Assembly: GCA_910579925.1 (NCBI GenBank) | Contig: CAJTVY010000045.1 | Location: forward strand, 1 to 30,659 | DNA length: 30,659 nucleotides | Reading direction: 5' to 3' | Source of the DNA: an uncultured Dorea sp. | Lineage (GTDB): Bacteria; Bacillota; Clostridia; Lachnospirales; Lachnospiraceae | In this document: piece after piece, positions 22,563-30,659 of the stretch | Layout: every line of letters begins with the position of its first letter | Position numbering within the stretch: position 1 is the stretch's first letter | Notes under the pieces: generated by a model | What the model was told of the DNA's origin: nothing | The model's database searches: none | What the model saw: only the letters and a program-made list of their open reading frames with translations | Translations under genes and position numbers: made by a program

Positions 22563-23434
22563 GCCGGAAGAGAAAAGGCTGGAAAAATATAATCATCGCT
22601 GCGGCAGCTTCTGGAATACTCATCGTTACAGCTATTGTTAAGAAAAAGGATTCTACATATGAAAATGAAACAGATCAGAAGAATCCGATGGAACATAAAA
22701 AAGTAATTTTCGCTGAAGACGACAGTGATCGGGAGAATGCCGATGGTATCTGCGGGCATTTAAAGGCGGTCGGAGACGTTAAATACCGGCCGGGATTCTA
22801 TGACAGATATGTTAAGCGTGCAATTGATATCAGTCTTTCGCTTATGGGACTGCTTGTTTTGTCTCCCGTTTATCTTGGCGTAGCGATTGCCATTAAGATT
22901 GATGACCCAGGTCCTGTCCTGTTTATACAGAAGAGGGTTGGAAGAAATAAACAGTATTTTAAGCTGCATAAATTCAGATCCATGAAGATGTCCACGCCGC
23001 ATGACGTTCCGACGCACATGCTGGATAATCCGGATCAGTATATTACCAGGACAGGCCGTTTTGTGCGAAGGCACAGTATAGACGAACTGCCGCAGATATG
23101 GGATATATTTATCGGTAATATGAGTATTATCGGTCCCCGTCCGGCGCTTTGGAATCAGGATGTACTTACGGCAGAAAGGGACAAATGGGGTGCGAATGAT
23201 ATCAGACCGGGACTTACCGGATGGGCGCAGATCAATGGAAGGGATGAACTGGAAATCTCTGTAAAGGCAAAGCTTGACGGTGATTATTCTAAAAGATTAA
23301 AAACAGGCGGATTAAAGGCGTTCGTATCTGACTGTCAGTGCTTTTTTGAAACCATTTTCTCTGTCGTACGCAGTGACGGCGTCGTAGAAGGCGGTACAGG
23401 GAAACTAAAGAAACATGGGGTTAAGATAAAATGA
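22559..23434 (+). CDS. initiating sugar-phosphate transferase (undecaprenyl-phosphate glycosyl-1-phosphate transferase)
   Basis: This 291-residue protein of the bacterial sugar transferase family (PF02397, PglC/WcaJ/EpsL type) starts repeat-unit assembly by moving a sugar-1-phosphate onto undecaprenyl phosphate. A first hydrophobic segment lies at residues 10-28 (IIIAAAASGILIVTAIVKK). A variable charged linker follows, then the catalytic domain with its membrane hairpin (AIDISLSLMGLLVLSPVYL), the IDDPGPVLFIQKRVG catalytic motif, KFRSM, SIDELPQIWDIFIGNMSIIGPRP and GLTGWAQINGRDE. The N-terminal segment is extra to the minimal PglC form. It overlaps both neighbours by ATGA, indicating coupled translation. 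The first sugar cannot be read with confidence. Confidence 0.92.
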   Translation: MSRKRKGWKNIIIAAAASGILIVTAIVKKKDSTYENETDQKNPMEHKKVIFAEDDSDRENADGICGHLKAVGDVKYRPGFYDRYVKRAIDISLSLMGLLVLSPVYLGVAIAIKIDDPGPVLFIQKRVGRNKQYFKLHKFRSMKMSTPHDVPTHMLDNPDQYITRTGRFVRRHSIDELPQIWDIFIGNMSIIGPRPALWNQDVLTAERDKWGANDIRPGLTGWAQINGRDELEISVKAKLDGDYSKRLKTGGLKAFVSDCQCFFETIFSVVRSDGVVEGGTGKLKKHGVKIK

Positions 23435-24321
23435 AGAAAGTGCTCATTACTGGGGCGAACTCCTATATAGGAGTGAGTTTTGAGAAGTATGCGGCAGAAC
23501 ATTATGCAGATAAGATTCTGACTACCACAATCAGTACAGTAGACGGAAGCTGGAGACAGAAGGATTTTTCATCTTTCGACATCGTCTATCATGTTGCCGG
23601 AATCGCTCACGCAGACGCAGGCAATGTGTCTGACGAGGTAAAAGCCAGGTATTATTCAGTGAATACGGATCTTGCGATTGAGACTGCAAAAAAGGCAAGA
23701 ACTGAAGGCGTGAGACAGTTTGTATTCATGTCGTCAGCCATTGTATACGGAAATTCTGCTCCATATCGAAAAAGCAGAAGAATAACTAAAGATACGGAAC
23801 CAGCCCCTGCAAACTTTTATGGTGATTCCAAGTGGCAGGCTGACCGGGGGGTGAGAGAGCTGGCTGACGATTCTTTTATAGTCACTGTTCTTCGGCCGCC
23901 TCTGGTTTACGGAAAGGGGAGCAAGGGGAACTATCCGGCGCTCTCAAAGCTGGCAAAGAAGCTGCCGGTCTTTCCTGACGTGATGAATGAACGATCAATG
24001 ATCTATATCGAAAATCTCTGTGAAATCCTTTGCCAGGTCATGATCCGGTCTGAGGGCGGAGTGTTCTGGCCGCAGAATGCCGAATATACCAGAACAAGCG
24101 AGGTTGTGAAAGCAATTGCAAAAGTATCCGGACATAAGATTCATGTGTCAAGGGTATGGAACTGGACGGTAAGCCTGATTAGTAAGATTCCTGGAAGAAT
24201 CGGAGTCTTAGCTGATAAAGCATTTGGAAACATGAGTTACGAGCAGAGTATGAGTCAGTATGATTTTGATTATCAAGTGGTAGATTTTCAGAAGAGTATA
24301 GAGAGGACAGAAAGATCATGA
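23431..24321 (+). CDS. NAD-dependent sugar epimerase/dehydratase
   Basis: This 296-residue extended short-chain dehydrogenase has the NAD-binding GANSYIG at residues 8-14, catalytic SSAIVYG near 101-107 and the Y130-x3-K134 pair in NFYGDSKWQAD. The family includes UDP-glucose and UDP-GlcNAc 4-epimerases, and it is often encoded directly after the initiating transferase, supplying the nucleotide sugar that enzyme uses. Which epimer it makes is not readable. It overlaps both neighbours by ATGA. At 296 residues it is slightly shorter than GalE (about 330-340) and nearer to the WbpP/Gne-like short forms. Confidence 0.88.
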   Translation: MKKVLITGANSYIGVSFEKYAAEHYADKILTTTISTVDGSWRQKDFSSFDIVYHVAGIAHADAGNVSDEVKARYYSVNTDLAIETAKKARTEGVRQFVFMSSAIVYGNSAPYRKSRRITKDTEPAPANFYGDSKWQADRGVRELADDSFIVTVLRPPLVYGKGSKGNYPALSKLAKKLPVFPDVMNERSMIYIENLCEILCQVMIRSEGGVFWPQNAEYTRTSEVVKAIAKVSGHKIHVSRVWNWTVSLISKIPGRIGVLADKAFGNMSYEQSMSQYDFDYQVVDFQKSIERTERS

Positions 24322-25523
24322 AGAAAATAGCAATCATATCATCACAATATTTCTGGCTTCCAGAAGAATCCGGCCCGACCCGCTTTGCGTCTATTGCAAA
24401 AACTTTTCAGGATGCAGGGTATGACGTAGATGTCATCACAAGCAGTTTTGAACATCATGAGAAAAGGCAGAGGAACAAAGAACTGACAAGTCCGTTTCAT
24501 ATCATCTATCTGGACTGTACTTCATACAAGAGAAACGTAGGAATTTTAAGAGAAATCAGTAATATTGTTTTTGTAAGAAAAATCAGACATTTTCTGAAGA
24601 CATCTAAACGCTATGACGCCATATACTGTTCGGTTCCACCTAATAATATTGGCGCTGCGGTGGGGAAGTATTGTCATGAAAATCAGATCCCTTTTATTGT
24701 AGATGTAGAAGATTTGTGGCCGGAAGCAATGTCAATGATTATAAAAAACCGTACTGTCAGTAAAATCATTTTTCATAAGTATCAGGCAGATGCAGAAAAA
24801 ACATACGAGTATGCAAACGCAGTAACCGGGACTTCAGAAGAATATAGTCTGAGGGCAATGAAGAACAATAAGCGGAATATCCCATATAGAACTGTATATG
24901 TAGGGAATGATCTTGAACGATTTGATAAAGGCGTAAAACAGTTCTCGCCGGAAATCAAAAAAAATGAAAATGAGTTATGGATTACATATGCGGGAAGTTT
25001 AGGCGTCAGTTATGACATTATTACATTAATCAGATGCGCACAAGAATTATCAAACCGTTACGCCGACGTCATATTTCAGATTCTGGGGAGCGGACCAAGA
25101 TATGAGGAGTTCCTGGAAATATCGAAGGAAAAGGCTTGTAATGTTCGTTTCTGGGGGTATGTAAAATACGAAAAAATGGCGGCAGTGCTTGCGAAATCTG
25201 ATATTCTGATAAACTCAGTAGTGAAGAACTCATCAGCAGGAATTATTAACAAAATAGGGGATTATCTGGCGGCAGAGAAACCTATGATTAATACGGGTTC
25301 CAATGGAGAGTTTCGGAACAAAGTAAAGAATGATGGATTCGGCTTAAATGTAGAGGCGGAAAATACTTCTGAATTAATGGAAGCAATAGAGATCTTAATA
25401 GACGACGAAGACTTAAGAAGGAAAATGGGGAGATCTGCACGATATATAGCAGAAACGCAATTTGACCGGAAAAAAACTTATAAGAATATTCTGGAATTAA
25501 CAGAATTAGTTATGAATCAATAA
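24318..25523 (+). CDS. glycosyltransferase family 4
   Basis: This 401-residue GT-B fold transferase has an N-terminal acceptor domain that opens ISSQYFWLPEESGPTRFASIAKTF, a WbuB/WcaI-like beginning. The C-terminal GT4 domain runs from about residue 220: WITYAGSLGVSYDI, VIFQILGSGPRYEEF, VRFWGYVKYEKMAAVLAKSDILINS, then SSAGIINKIGDYLAAEKPMI. The usual E-x7-E donor motif is not clear: the first position is SAGIINKIGDYLA rather than EGxPxxxxE. It would add one sugar to the lipid-linked repeat unit on the cytoplasmic face. The start overlaps the epimerase gene by ATGA. Donor and linkage are unknown. Confidence 0.88.
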   Translation: MKKIAIISSQYFWLPEESGPTRFASIAKTFQDAGYDVDVITSSFEHHEKRQRNKELTSPFHIIYLDCTSYKRNVGILREISNIVFVRKIRHFLKTSKRYDAIYCSVPPNNIGAAVGKYCHENQIPFIVDVEDLWPEAMSMIIKNRTVSKIIFHKYQADAEKTYEYANAVTGTSEEYSLRAMKNNKRNIPYRTVYVGNDLERFDKGVKQFSPEIKKNENELWITYAGSLGVSYDIITLIRCAQELSNRYADVIFQILGSGPRYEEFLEISKEKACNVRFWGYVKYEKMAAVLAKSDILINSVVKNSSAGIINKIGDYLAAEKPMINTGSNGEFRNKVKNDGFGLNVEAENTSELMEAIEILIDDEDLRRKMGRSARYIAETQFDRKKTYKNILELTELVMNQ

Positions 25524-25533
25524 GGGGGATACA

Positions 25534-26640
25534 ATGGTGTACGATTATTTGCTTGTCGGTGCCGGATTATTTAACGCAGTATTAGCAAACGAACTAACAT
25601 CGAATGGTAAAACTTGTCTGGTGGTCGAGAGAAGAGATCACATAGGAGGAAACTGCTATACATATACAGATCATGATATCGTGGTTCATAAATATGGCGC
25701 CCATATTTTTAGAACAAATGATCCATCTATATGGGAGTATGTCAATAAATTTGCGGAATTTAACAACTTTGTGAATTCGCCTATTGCAAAATATAGGAAT
25801 GAAACCTACAATCTGCCGTTTAACATGAACACTTTTTCCAAAATGTGGGGAATTTCAACTCCAGATGAGGCGAAAAAAATAATCAGTGAACAAAGTCGGG
25901 AAAATGACGGCTGTGAAGATAATTTGGAAGCACATGCAATTAGTCTGGTAGGAAGAGATATCTATGAAAAACTGATCAAAGGCTATACTGAAAAACAGTG
26001 GGGAAGAAGATGTTGTGAACTTCCACCCTCTATCATGCAAAGAATACCGGTAAGATATACTTATGATAATAACTATTATAATTCAAGATTTCAAGGAATT
26101 CCGACGGGGGGATTTACGCCTGTCATGGAAAAAATGTTCAGTAAAAGCGAACTGATTTTAAATTGTGATTATCTTAAGAACAGACGGCAATATAAAGATG
26201 TGGCGAAAAAAATAGTGTTTACAGGCACGATTGATTCTTATTTCGAGTATGAATTTGGAGAATTAGAGTACAGAAGTCTGAAATTTGAGACAGATTACAT
26301 TAGCCATTGCGATAATTATCAAGGAGTCGCAGTTGTAAACTATACGGATCGTCTTCCCGAATATACCCGTATTATAGAACACAAACATTTTGAGTATGGG
26401 AAACAAAAAGGAACCATAGTTACAAAAGAGTATCCAATAGCATGGAATAAGGAAATCGAGCCGTACTACCCCATAAATGACGAAAAAAACACTTTACTGT
26501 ATCAAAAATATGAAGAGAAAGCTTCCAGAAACAGTGAGGTAATTTTTTGCGGCAGACTGGGTCGGTATCAATACTTTGATATGCAGGATACGATAAAAAG
26601 CGCATTATCAGTATCGAAAAGACTATTGGATGAATCGTAG
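25534..26640 (+). CDS. glf: UDP-galactopyranose mutase
   Basis: This 368-residue flavoenzyme converts UDP-galactopyranose to UDP-galactofuranose. The FAD-binding motif is GAGLFNAVLA near residues 9-18, followed by RRDHIGGNCYTYTDHDIVVHKYGAH, which is diagnostic for Glf. YNLPFNMNTF and GYTEKQWGRRCCELPPSIMQRIPVRYTYDNNYYN contain the substrate-binding arginines and tyrosines. GGGGG precedes the ATG. Its presence shows that the polysaccharide very probably contains galactofuranose and that one of the neighbouring transferases is a galactofuranosyltransferase. The overall length and motif order match bacterial Glf without gaps. Confidence 0.95.
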   Translation: MVYDYLLVGAGLFNAVLANELTSNGKTCLVVERRDHIGGNCYTYTDHDIVVHKYGAHIFRTNDPSIWEYVNKFAEFNNFVNSPIAKYRNETYNLPFNMNTFSKMWGISTPDEAKKIISEQSRENDGCEDNLEAHAISLVGRDIYEKLIKGYTEKQWGRRCCELPPSIMQRIPVRYTYDNNYYNSRFQGIPTGGFTPVMEKMFSKSELILNCDYLKNRRQYKDVAKKIVFTGTIDSYFEYEFGELEYRSLKFETDYISHCDNYQGVAVVNYTDRLPEYTRIIEHKHFEYGKQKGTIVTKEYPIAWNKEIEPYYPINDEKNTLLYQKYEEKASRNSEVIFCGRLGRYQYFDMQDTIKSALSVSKRLLDES

Positions 26641-26650
26641 GGCAGTCTGC

Positions 26651-27727
26651 ATGGCGAGTGAAAATATTTACATGATAGGAATAAGTAACAGAGTCAGAGA
26701 AATATTGAAAAAGCAAGCTAATTCTGTAATTGGAAGAGGAAGACTGCAGAAGAGAATGGTTGTTCTCTATTACAATATGAAAGCAATTCTTGACTTGCGA
26801 AAACCTTCGCATTATGTATTAGATTATCAAAAAATTATTTCTGGTAAAAGGCATTTCTTTATAGATGAATTTTATCGGGCAAATGGTTTTTATGGTATTG
26901 GACATGTAATCAGAAGATATTCCGGATATCGGAAAAAAATTAATGCATGTATTGAGCATGGTATGTACTGGGGAGATTACTATCTGGAATTCGAAGCAAA
27001 AAACAGCGGGTTAAATGGGATGATTACCTTTGGAAAGGGGAGGCGGTCAGTTCTTGAGAAAGAAGCAGACGTACCGGTCTACACAATCGGACCTTATATA
27101 AATTATGCAAAATGCTTATTGAGTGAGAAAGAACAAGATAAATTAAAAAAAGAGTGGGGAGACACACTGCTGATATTTCCGACCCATTCCGTTGAAAATC
27201 TACAGGCAGACTTTGATGAAAATTCTTTTTTAGAATGGATCGAGTCTTTCAGAAAAGAGCACAGATATCAGACCGTCCTTATATGCTTGTATTATAAAGA
27301 TATTCTGTTAGGCAGAGATCAAAAATATAAAGAAAAAGGCTATAAGATTGTGACGGCCGGATATTTATACGATCCATTATTTCTTGACAGGCTGAATACA
27401 TTTCTCGAACTGGCAGATTATACTCTGTCTAATTTTGTGGGAACCCATTTATGTTACTGTGTTGCAAAAGGAAAGGGGCATACGATATATAATCAGGAGG
27501 TTAGCCTGAATGCTTTTGTAAGTGATGAGAAAACAGATTACCCCCAAGATTCGACTGGCGAGTTAGAAAGAAAGTTAAAAGATATATTCTCAGATTATGA
27601 GAAAGTTCCTTTAAAAAGGCAAGAGGAGATTATTGATTTCTGGTGTGGAATGGGAGAGACAAAAAGTAGGACAGAACTGCTGGAAATATTAGAATCTTTG
27701 GAAAGCAAAAGATTTGGTTTGAGGTGA
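26651..27727 (+). CDS. polysaccharide-locus protein of unknown family, GT-B-like
   Basis: I do not recognise this 358-residue protein with certainty. It has no signal peptide and no long hydrophobic segment. The middle reads IEHGMYWGDYYLEFEAKNSGLNG, then PVYTIGPYINYA, LLIFPTHSVENLQ and YQTVLICLYYKDI. That alternation of short strands with a histidine-containing PTHS loop is suggestive of a GT-B glycosyltransferase or a CDP-glycerol-phosphotransferase-like fold. FVGTHLCYCVAKGKG near the C-terminus resembles a nucleotide-sugar-binding loop. Two starts are possible: 26630 overlaps glf by 11 bases without a ribosome binding site, while 26651 has a weak TAGGG 8 bases upstream and is used here. Its place between glf and the polymerase suggests sugar or phosphate-alcohol transfer. 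Function is inferred only. Confidence 0.7.
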   Translation: MASENIYMIGISNRVREILKKQANSVIGRGRLQKRMVVLYYNMKAILDLRKPSHYVLDYQKIISGKRHFFIDEFYRANGFYGIGHVIRRYSGYRKKINACIEHGMYWGDYYLEFEAKNSGLNGMITFGKGRRSVLEKEADVPVYTIGPYINYAKCLLSEKEQDKLKKEWGDTLLIFPTHSVENLQADFDENSFLEWIESFRKEHRYQTVLICLYYKDILLGRDQKYKEKGYKIVTAGYLYDPLFLDRLNTFLELADYTLSNFVGTHLCYCVAKGKGHTIYNQEVSLNAFVSDEKTDYPQDSTGELERKLKDIFSDYEKVPLKRQEEIIDFWCGMGETKSRTELLEILESLESKRFGLR

Positions 27728-27730
27728 AAT

Positions 27731-28834
27731 ATGGTTTATATCATAATAGCAGGATTTCTGTGCGTTTTGTCAGTTTTTGAACTTAAATATAATGGAAAAG
27801 GAACTGCAAAGACAGGCATTATTATAGTGACGGTGTTGATTATATTTGCGGGCTTAAGAAAGAATGTTGGATTAGATTATGATAATTATGAACTTTTGTA
27901 TAGCTGGTTAAAAGACAAGTCGCTTGTTACGGGAAATATTGACTATGGGTGGTTTTTCTTAAACAGAATACTGCCAAGTTTCCGGGTGGTGCTGATTGCG
28001 ACGGCATTTCTTACGGTAATGATTAAATGGAGTGCTTTTCAGAATCTGCTGAACGGACAATACATTGCTACAGCGTTTTTTTTCTATTTTACAACCCTCT
28101 TTATGTATTATGACATGGGAATTATACGGCAGGGTGTATCTATTGGATTATGTTATTATTCAATTAAATACATAAAAAGAAGGTCTGTTTACTTTTTCAT
28201 CTGCATTGGCATTGCATTTCTTTTTCATACGTCTGCTTTAGTATTTATGCCGTTGTACTTTATGGGAAATAAGGAATATTCCAGAAGATTCTATTATGGA
28301 ATTTTAGGTTTATTATTTACCGCCAGCGCTTTGGTCGAATCGCTTAGAAACATTATCATCCCCCTTATAGGTCGGTTTGGCGGCGGGTTAATAAATTACA
28401 GGTTAAATTTTTATGATTCCTATGACGTTGATTTTAATATGGACAGCCTGTTCTTTTCCTTTTTACGAAGAGCAATGTTTCTTATATTTTTTATTGAAAT
28501 TTATAAAAGAAAGAGCAGGATCCGGGTTGGGAGAGGAATTGCATATGATACAAGAGACAGTCGTAAATATACCTGGATTTATATAAATGGATATTTTCTG
28601 TCCAGCGCCGTAATGATTATTTTTTCATTACTTGGATTTGAAAGTCTGGCAGGCAGACTGTGTGCTTCATTATATTCGTTATATATCTTTATCTATATCG
28701 ATATTATCTCGGAAAATAAATTAAAAGGCATAAACCGGTTATATTATATTGTATTCGTATTATTAGCTTTTATTACGATGACAAATACAGTATTTAAGTC
28801 AGAAGGGTATATTCCATATTGCATAGGATGGTAA
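27731..28834 (+). CDS. EpsG-family polysaccharide polymerase (Wzy-like)
   Basis: This 367-residue membrane protein has about 9-11 hydrophobic segments. It carries the EpsG signature near the N-terminus, GLRKNVGLDYDNYELLYSWL, followed by DYGWFFLNRILPSF; the arginine and DYxxY are typical of the family (PF14897). Later it has MGIIRQGVSIGLCYYSIKYI and FLFHTSALVFMPLYF, the usual RQ and H-x-S-A-L motifs of EpsG/Wzy-like polymerases. It would join lipid-linked repeat units at the outer face of the membrane. The start is 3 bases after the preceding stop. The gene is strikingly A+T-rich compared with the nan operon. Confidence 0.88.
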   Translation: MVYIIIAGFLCVLSVFELKYNGKGTAKTGIIIVTVLIIFAGLRKNVGLDYDNYELLYSWLKDKSLVTGNIDYGWFFLNRILPSFRVVLIATAFLTVMIKWSAFQNLLNGQYIATAFFFYFTTLFMYYDMGIIRQGVSIGLCYYSIKYIKRRSVYFFICIGIAFLFHTSALVFMPLYFMGNKEYSRRFYYGILGLLFTASALVESLRNIIIPLIGRFGGGLINYRLNFYDSYDVDFNMDSLFFSFLRRAMFLIFFIEIYKRKSRIRVGRGIAYDTRDSRKYTWIYINGYFLSSAVMIIFSLLGFESLAGRLCASLYSLYIFIYIDIISENKLKGINRLYYIVFVLLAFITMTNTVFKSEGYIPYCIGW

Positions 28835-28847
28835 AGGAGGACTTTGA

Positions 28848-29993
28848 GTGAAAACATTTTATATTCTTTCCTGCGATAATCTGAATGGGCTGCAGGGAGC
28901 GGCTAACTTTGTACGGATCCTGGCAAATGAAGATTTCTGGAAAAAGCAGGATGTTAGTCTTAAAGTATATTCAAATAGTCATACTTTTTCGAATGCTCTG
29001 GAGTATCAGAACAGTCTGAAATATAAAATAAAGCTGGAACTAAAAAGACTTCTAAAGCTGTCAGACTATGGAAAACGTTTAAAGTTTTATAATCATGATC
29101 TAAGGGTTCTGGGTGCGAAACCTGTTGAATGCATACAAAGCGACGTTGCACAGCAGGATTGGGTGCTGCTGAATGATTTATACGTTGCCGACAGGTTCTA
29201 TATGAGATATGGAAATGAAAAAAACACAATTTTTATGATGCATAATAACGGCAATTTTCTGAGTATGTTAGAGTATCTTCTGACAGATAAAAAAATTCGT
29301 AAATACCTGAATCAACTGGAAGAGAAAATATATCGGTATGCAACAAAGATTGTTTTTGTTTCGAAGAAAGCAAAGAGCGACTTTGATACTGCTCATCCTC
29401 AATACAAAGATAAGACGGTACATATTTATATTGGACTGGAGGACGTTGATCGTACCGAACCAGATGAAAAATCTGATGAGATACTTCGCTTAGTGACAGT
29501 TGGGTCAGTGAATAAGAGAAAGAATCAGATTGCAATCATAAAGGCAATGAATGAAATTGGAGATAAGAATATCCGATTATGTATAGTAGGAGCGGGGGAG
29601 GAACTTGACAGATGCCGAAAGTTTGCGAAAGAACATGATCTGGAGAGGCAGATTCTTTTTGCCGGAGCGCAGACAGATGTTCAGCCCTTTTTAGATAAGG
29701 CGGATGTATTTATTCTGGCCAGTAAAGACGAGGGGCTTCCAATAGCGGGGCAGGAGGCATTACGGGAAGGATTGCCGATTATTGTAACCAATGTCGGCGG
29801 ATGTAAGGAGCTGATTGAGGGTAATGGGATTATGCTTAATGAGGATGGAGATGGATTAATCAATGCTATTCTTTACTGTAAACAGCATAGAAGCGACCTG
29901 AAAGAATGGGGAGCAAAATCAAGGCGGATTTATGAGAAGCGCTTTACGGTAAAAAGTATGCTTGATCACTATAATAAAATGATAAACAGATAA
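28848..29993 (+). CDS. glycosyltransferase family 4
   Basis: This 381-residue GT-B transferase starts at GTG (28848) with an ideal AAAGGAGG at 28833-28840. The N-terminal half is the acceptor domain (FYILSCDNLNGLQGAANFVRIL; MMHNNGNFLSMLEYLL). The C-terminal GT4 domain begins LVTVGSVNKRKNQIAIIKAM and contains IRLCIVGAGEELDRC, ILFAGAQTDVQPFLDKADVFILAS and the donor-site motif KDEGLPIAGQEALREGLPII, with the two glutamates of the E-x7-E signature. It would add a sugar to the repeat unit. Specificity is unknown; with Glf nearby, galactofuranosyl transfer is one option. Confidence 0.9.
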   Translation: MKTFYILSCDNLNGLQGAANFVRILANEDFWKKQDVSLKVYSNSHTFSNALEYQNSLKYKIKLELKRLLKLSDYGKRLKFYNHDLRVLGAKPVECIQSDVAQQDWVLLNDLYVADRFYMRYGNEKNTIFMMHNNGNFLSMLEYLLTDKKIRKYLNQLEEKIYRYATKIVFVSKKAKSDFDTAHPQYKDKTVHIYIGLEDVDRTEPDEKSDEILRLVTVGSVNKRKNQIAIIKAMNEIGDKNIRLCIVGAGEELDRCRKFAKEHDLERQILFAGAQTDVQPFLDKADVFILASKDEGLPIAGQEALREGLPIIVTNVGGCKELIEGNGIMLNEDGDGLINAILYCKQHRSDLKEWGAKSRRIYEKRFTVKSMLDHYNKMINR

Positions 29994-30010
29994 AATAAGA
30001 GGAGAAGACA

Positions 30011-30659
30011 ATGCTAAATAACAAAACAATTCTGATTACTGGAGGAACTGGTTCTTTTGGTCACCATTTTGTTGACTATGTTCTGGATCACTACCAGCCA
30101 AAGAAAATGATTATTTATTCCCGTGATGAGTTCAAGCAGTTTCACATGCAGAATGAATATAAGAACTACGATGACATTCTTCGTTTCTTTATTGGGGACG
30201 TAAGAGATAAGGAACGTCTGACACGGGCGCTGTCTGGCGTTGACTATGTGATTCATGCCGCCGCTCTTAAGCAGGTGCCTGCCTGCGAATATAACCCGAT
30301 CGAAGCGATTAAGACCAATATTAATGGAGCGTGTAATGTCATCGATGCATGCCTGGATGTGGGAGTGAAAAAGATTGTTGCTCTTTCAACGGATAAATCT
30401 GTCAGTCCGGCAAATCTTTATGGGTCAACAAAGATGGTTTCCGACAAACTCTTTGCCGCTGCTAACGCTTATTCTGGAGCAGACGGCGCCAGATTTACAG
30501 TTGTCAGATATGGCAATGTTGCCGGCAGCCGAGGCTCTGTCATTCCGTTTTTTCAGAACATTATTGACAAAGGAGGAACAAAACTGCCGATTACGGACTA
30601 TCGTATGACACGTTTCTGGATCAGTCTTGAAGAAGGTGTGAAACTGGTGATCAAGGCCC
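30011..30659 (+). CDS. UDP-GlcNAc 4,6-dehydratase (inverting), PseB/CapE type, N-terminal part
   Basis: This gene runs off the window end: 216 codons of an expected 330-345 are present and the frame stays open. The NAD-binding loop is GGTGSFG at residues 11-17. IYSRDEFKQFHMQNEY, AALKQVPACEYNPIEAIKTNINGACNVIDAC and ALSTDKSVSPANLYGSTKMVSDKLF follow, with the catalytic Lys in STDK and the Y-x3-K in NLYGSTK. RYGNVAGSRGSVIPFF and PITDYRMTRFWISLEE complete the pattern. These are the marks of soluble inverting 4,6-dehydratases that make UDP-2-acetamido-2,6-dideoxy-beta-L-arabino-hexos-4-ulose, the first step to pseudaminic acid (PseB) or to N-acetyl-L-fucosamine (CapE). The next genes, outside the window, would decide which. 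AGAGGAGAAG precedes the ATG. Confidence 0.9.
   Translation, partial: MLNNKTILITGGTGSFGHHFVDYVLDHYQPKKMIIYSRDEFKQFHMQNEYKNYDDILRFFIGDVRDKERLTRALSGVDYVIHAAALKQVPACEYNPIEAIKTNINGACNVIDACLDVGVKKIVALSTDKSVSPANLYGSTKMVSDKLFAAANAYSGADGARFTVVRYGNVAGSRGSVIPFFQNIIDKGGTKLPITDYRMTRFWISLEEGVKLVIKA

Overview
The window looks like a chromosomal segment of a gut-type Firmicute, most likely a Lachnospiraceae (Dorea / Mediterraneibacter / Clostridium scindens-like). The grounds are strong AGGAGG ribosome binding sites, moderate G+C, YesM/YesN-type regulation, GH31 and GH127 glycosidases with a CUT1 ABC transporter, a Firmicute nan cluster and a LoaP-headed polysaccharide operon. The species cannot be fixed from the sequence. 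No rRNA, tRNA, CRISPR array, transposase or phage gene was seen.

Region 1 (1-12890) is a plant/host glycan utilisation block. It holds the 3' end of a sensor kinase, an AraC-type response regulator, a sugar-binding lipoprotein, an attenuator-like hairpin and two MalF/MalG-type permeases. These are followed by a GH31 glycosidase, a DUF624 (YesL-like) membrane protein and a YicI-type alpha-xylosidase. A convergent AraC regulator is divergent from a GH127 beta-L-arabinofuranosidase. Together they would import short xylose-, glucose- or arabinose-containing oligosaccharides and trim them in the cytoplasm.

Region 2 (12977-19937) is a sialic acid catabolic operon in the order nanE, nanA, sodium/solute (SSS) transporter, nanQ (YhcH), nanK, RpiR-type regulator, nagA. 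It takes free Neu5Ac to glucosamine-6-phosphate. No sialidase and no nagB lie in the window. A good promoter (13011-13039) precedes it, with a 9-bp inverted repeat just upstream of the -35. A DUF5714 zinc-motif protein follows.

Region 3 (20874-21775, minus strand) is a YccF-family membrane protein gene and a small zinc-ribbon gene. Upstream lie a consensus-like promoter, a probable yybP-ykoY (Mn2+) riboswitch and a terminator whose 5' arm overlaps the aptamer's closing helix.

Region 4 (21805-30659) is an exopolysaccharide/capsule operon: a LoaP/NusG-like antiterminator, an initiating sugar-phosphate transferase, a sugar epimerase, two GT4 transferases, UDP-galactopyranose mutase, an unrecognised protein, an EpsG-type polymerase and a PseB/CapE-type dehydratase cut by the window end. 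Immediately upstream is the most striking feature: two 27-bp inverted repeats (21812-21838 and 22019-22045) bracket 180 bp containing a TTGATT-17-TATAAT promoter that points away from the operon. This has the architecture of an invertible, phase-variable promoter, captured here in the predicted OFF orientation. The LoaP-like gene it would drive has no ATG/GTG/TTG at the expected N-terminus and probably starts at ATC.
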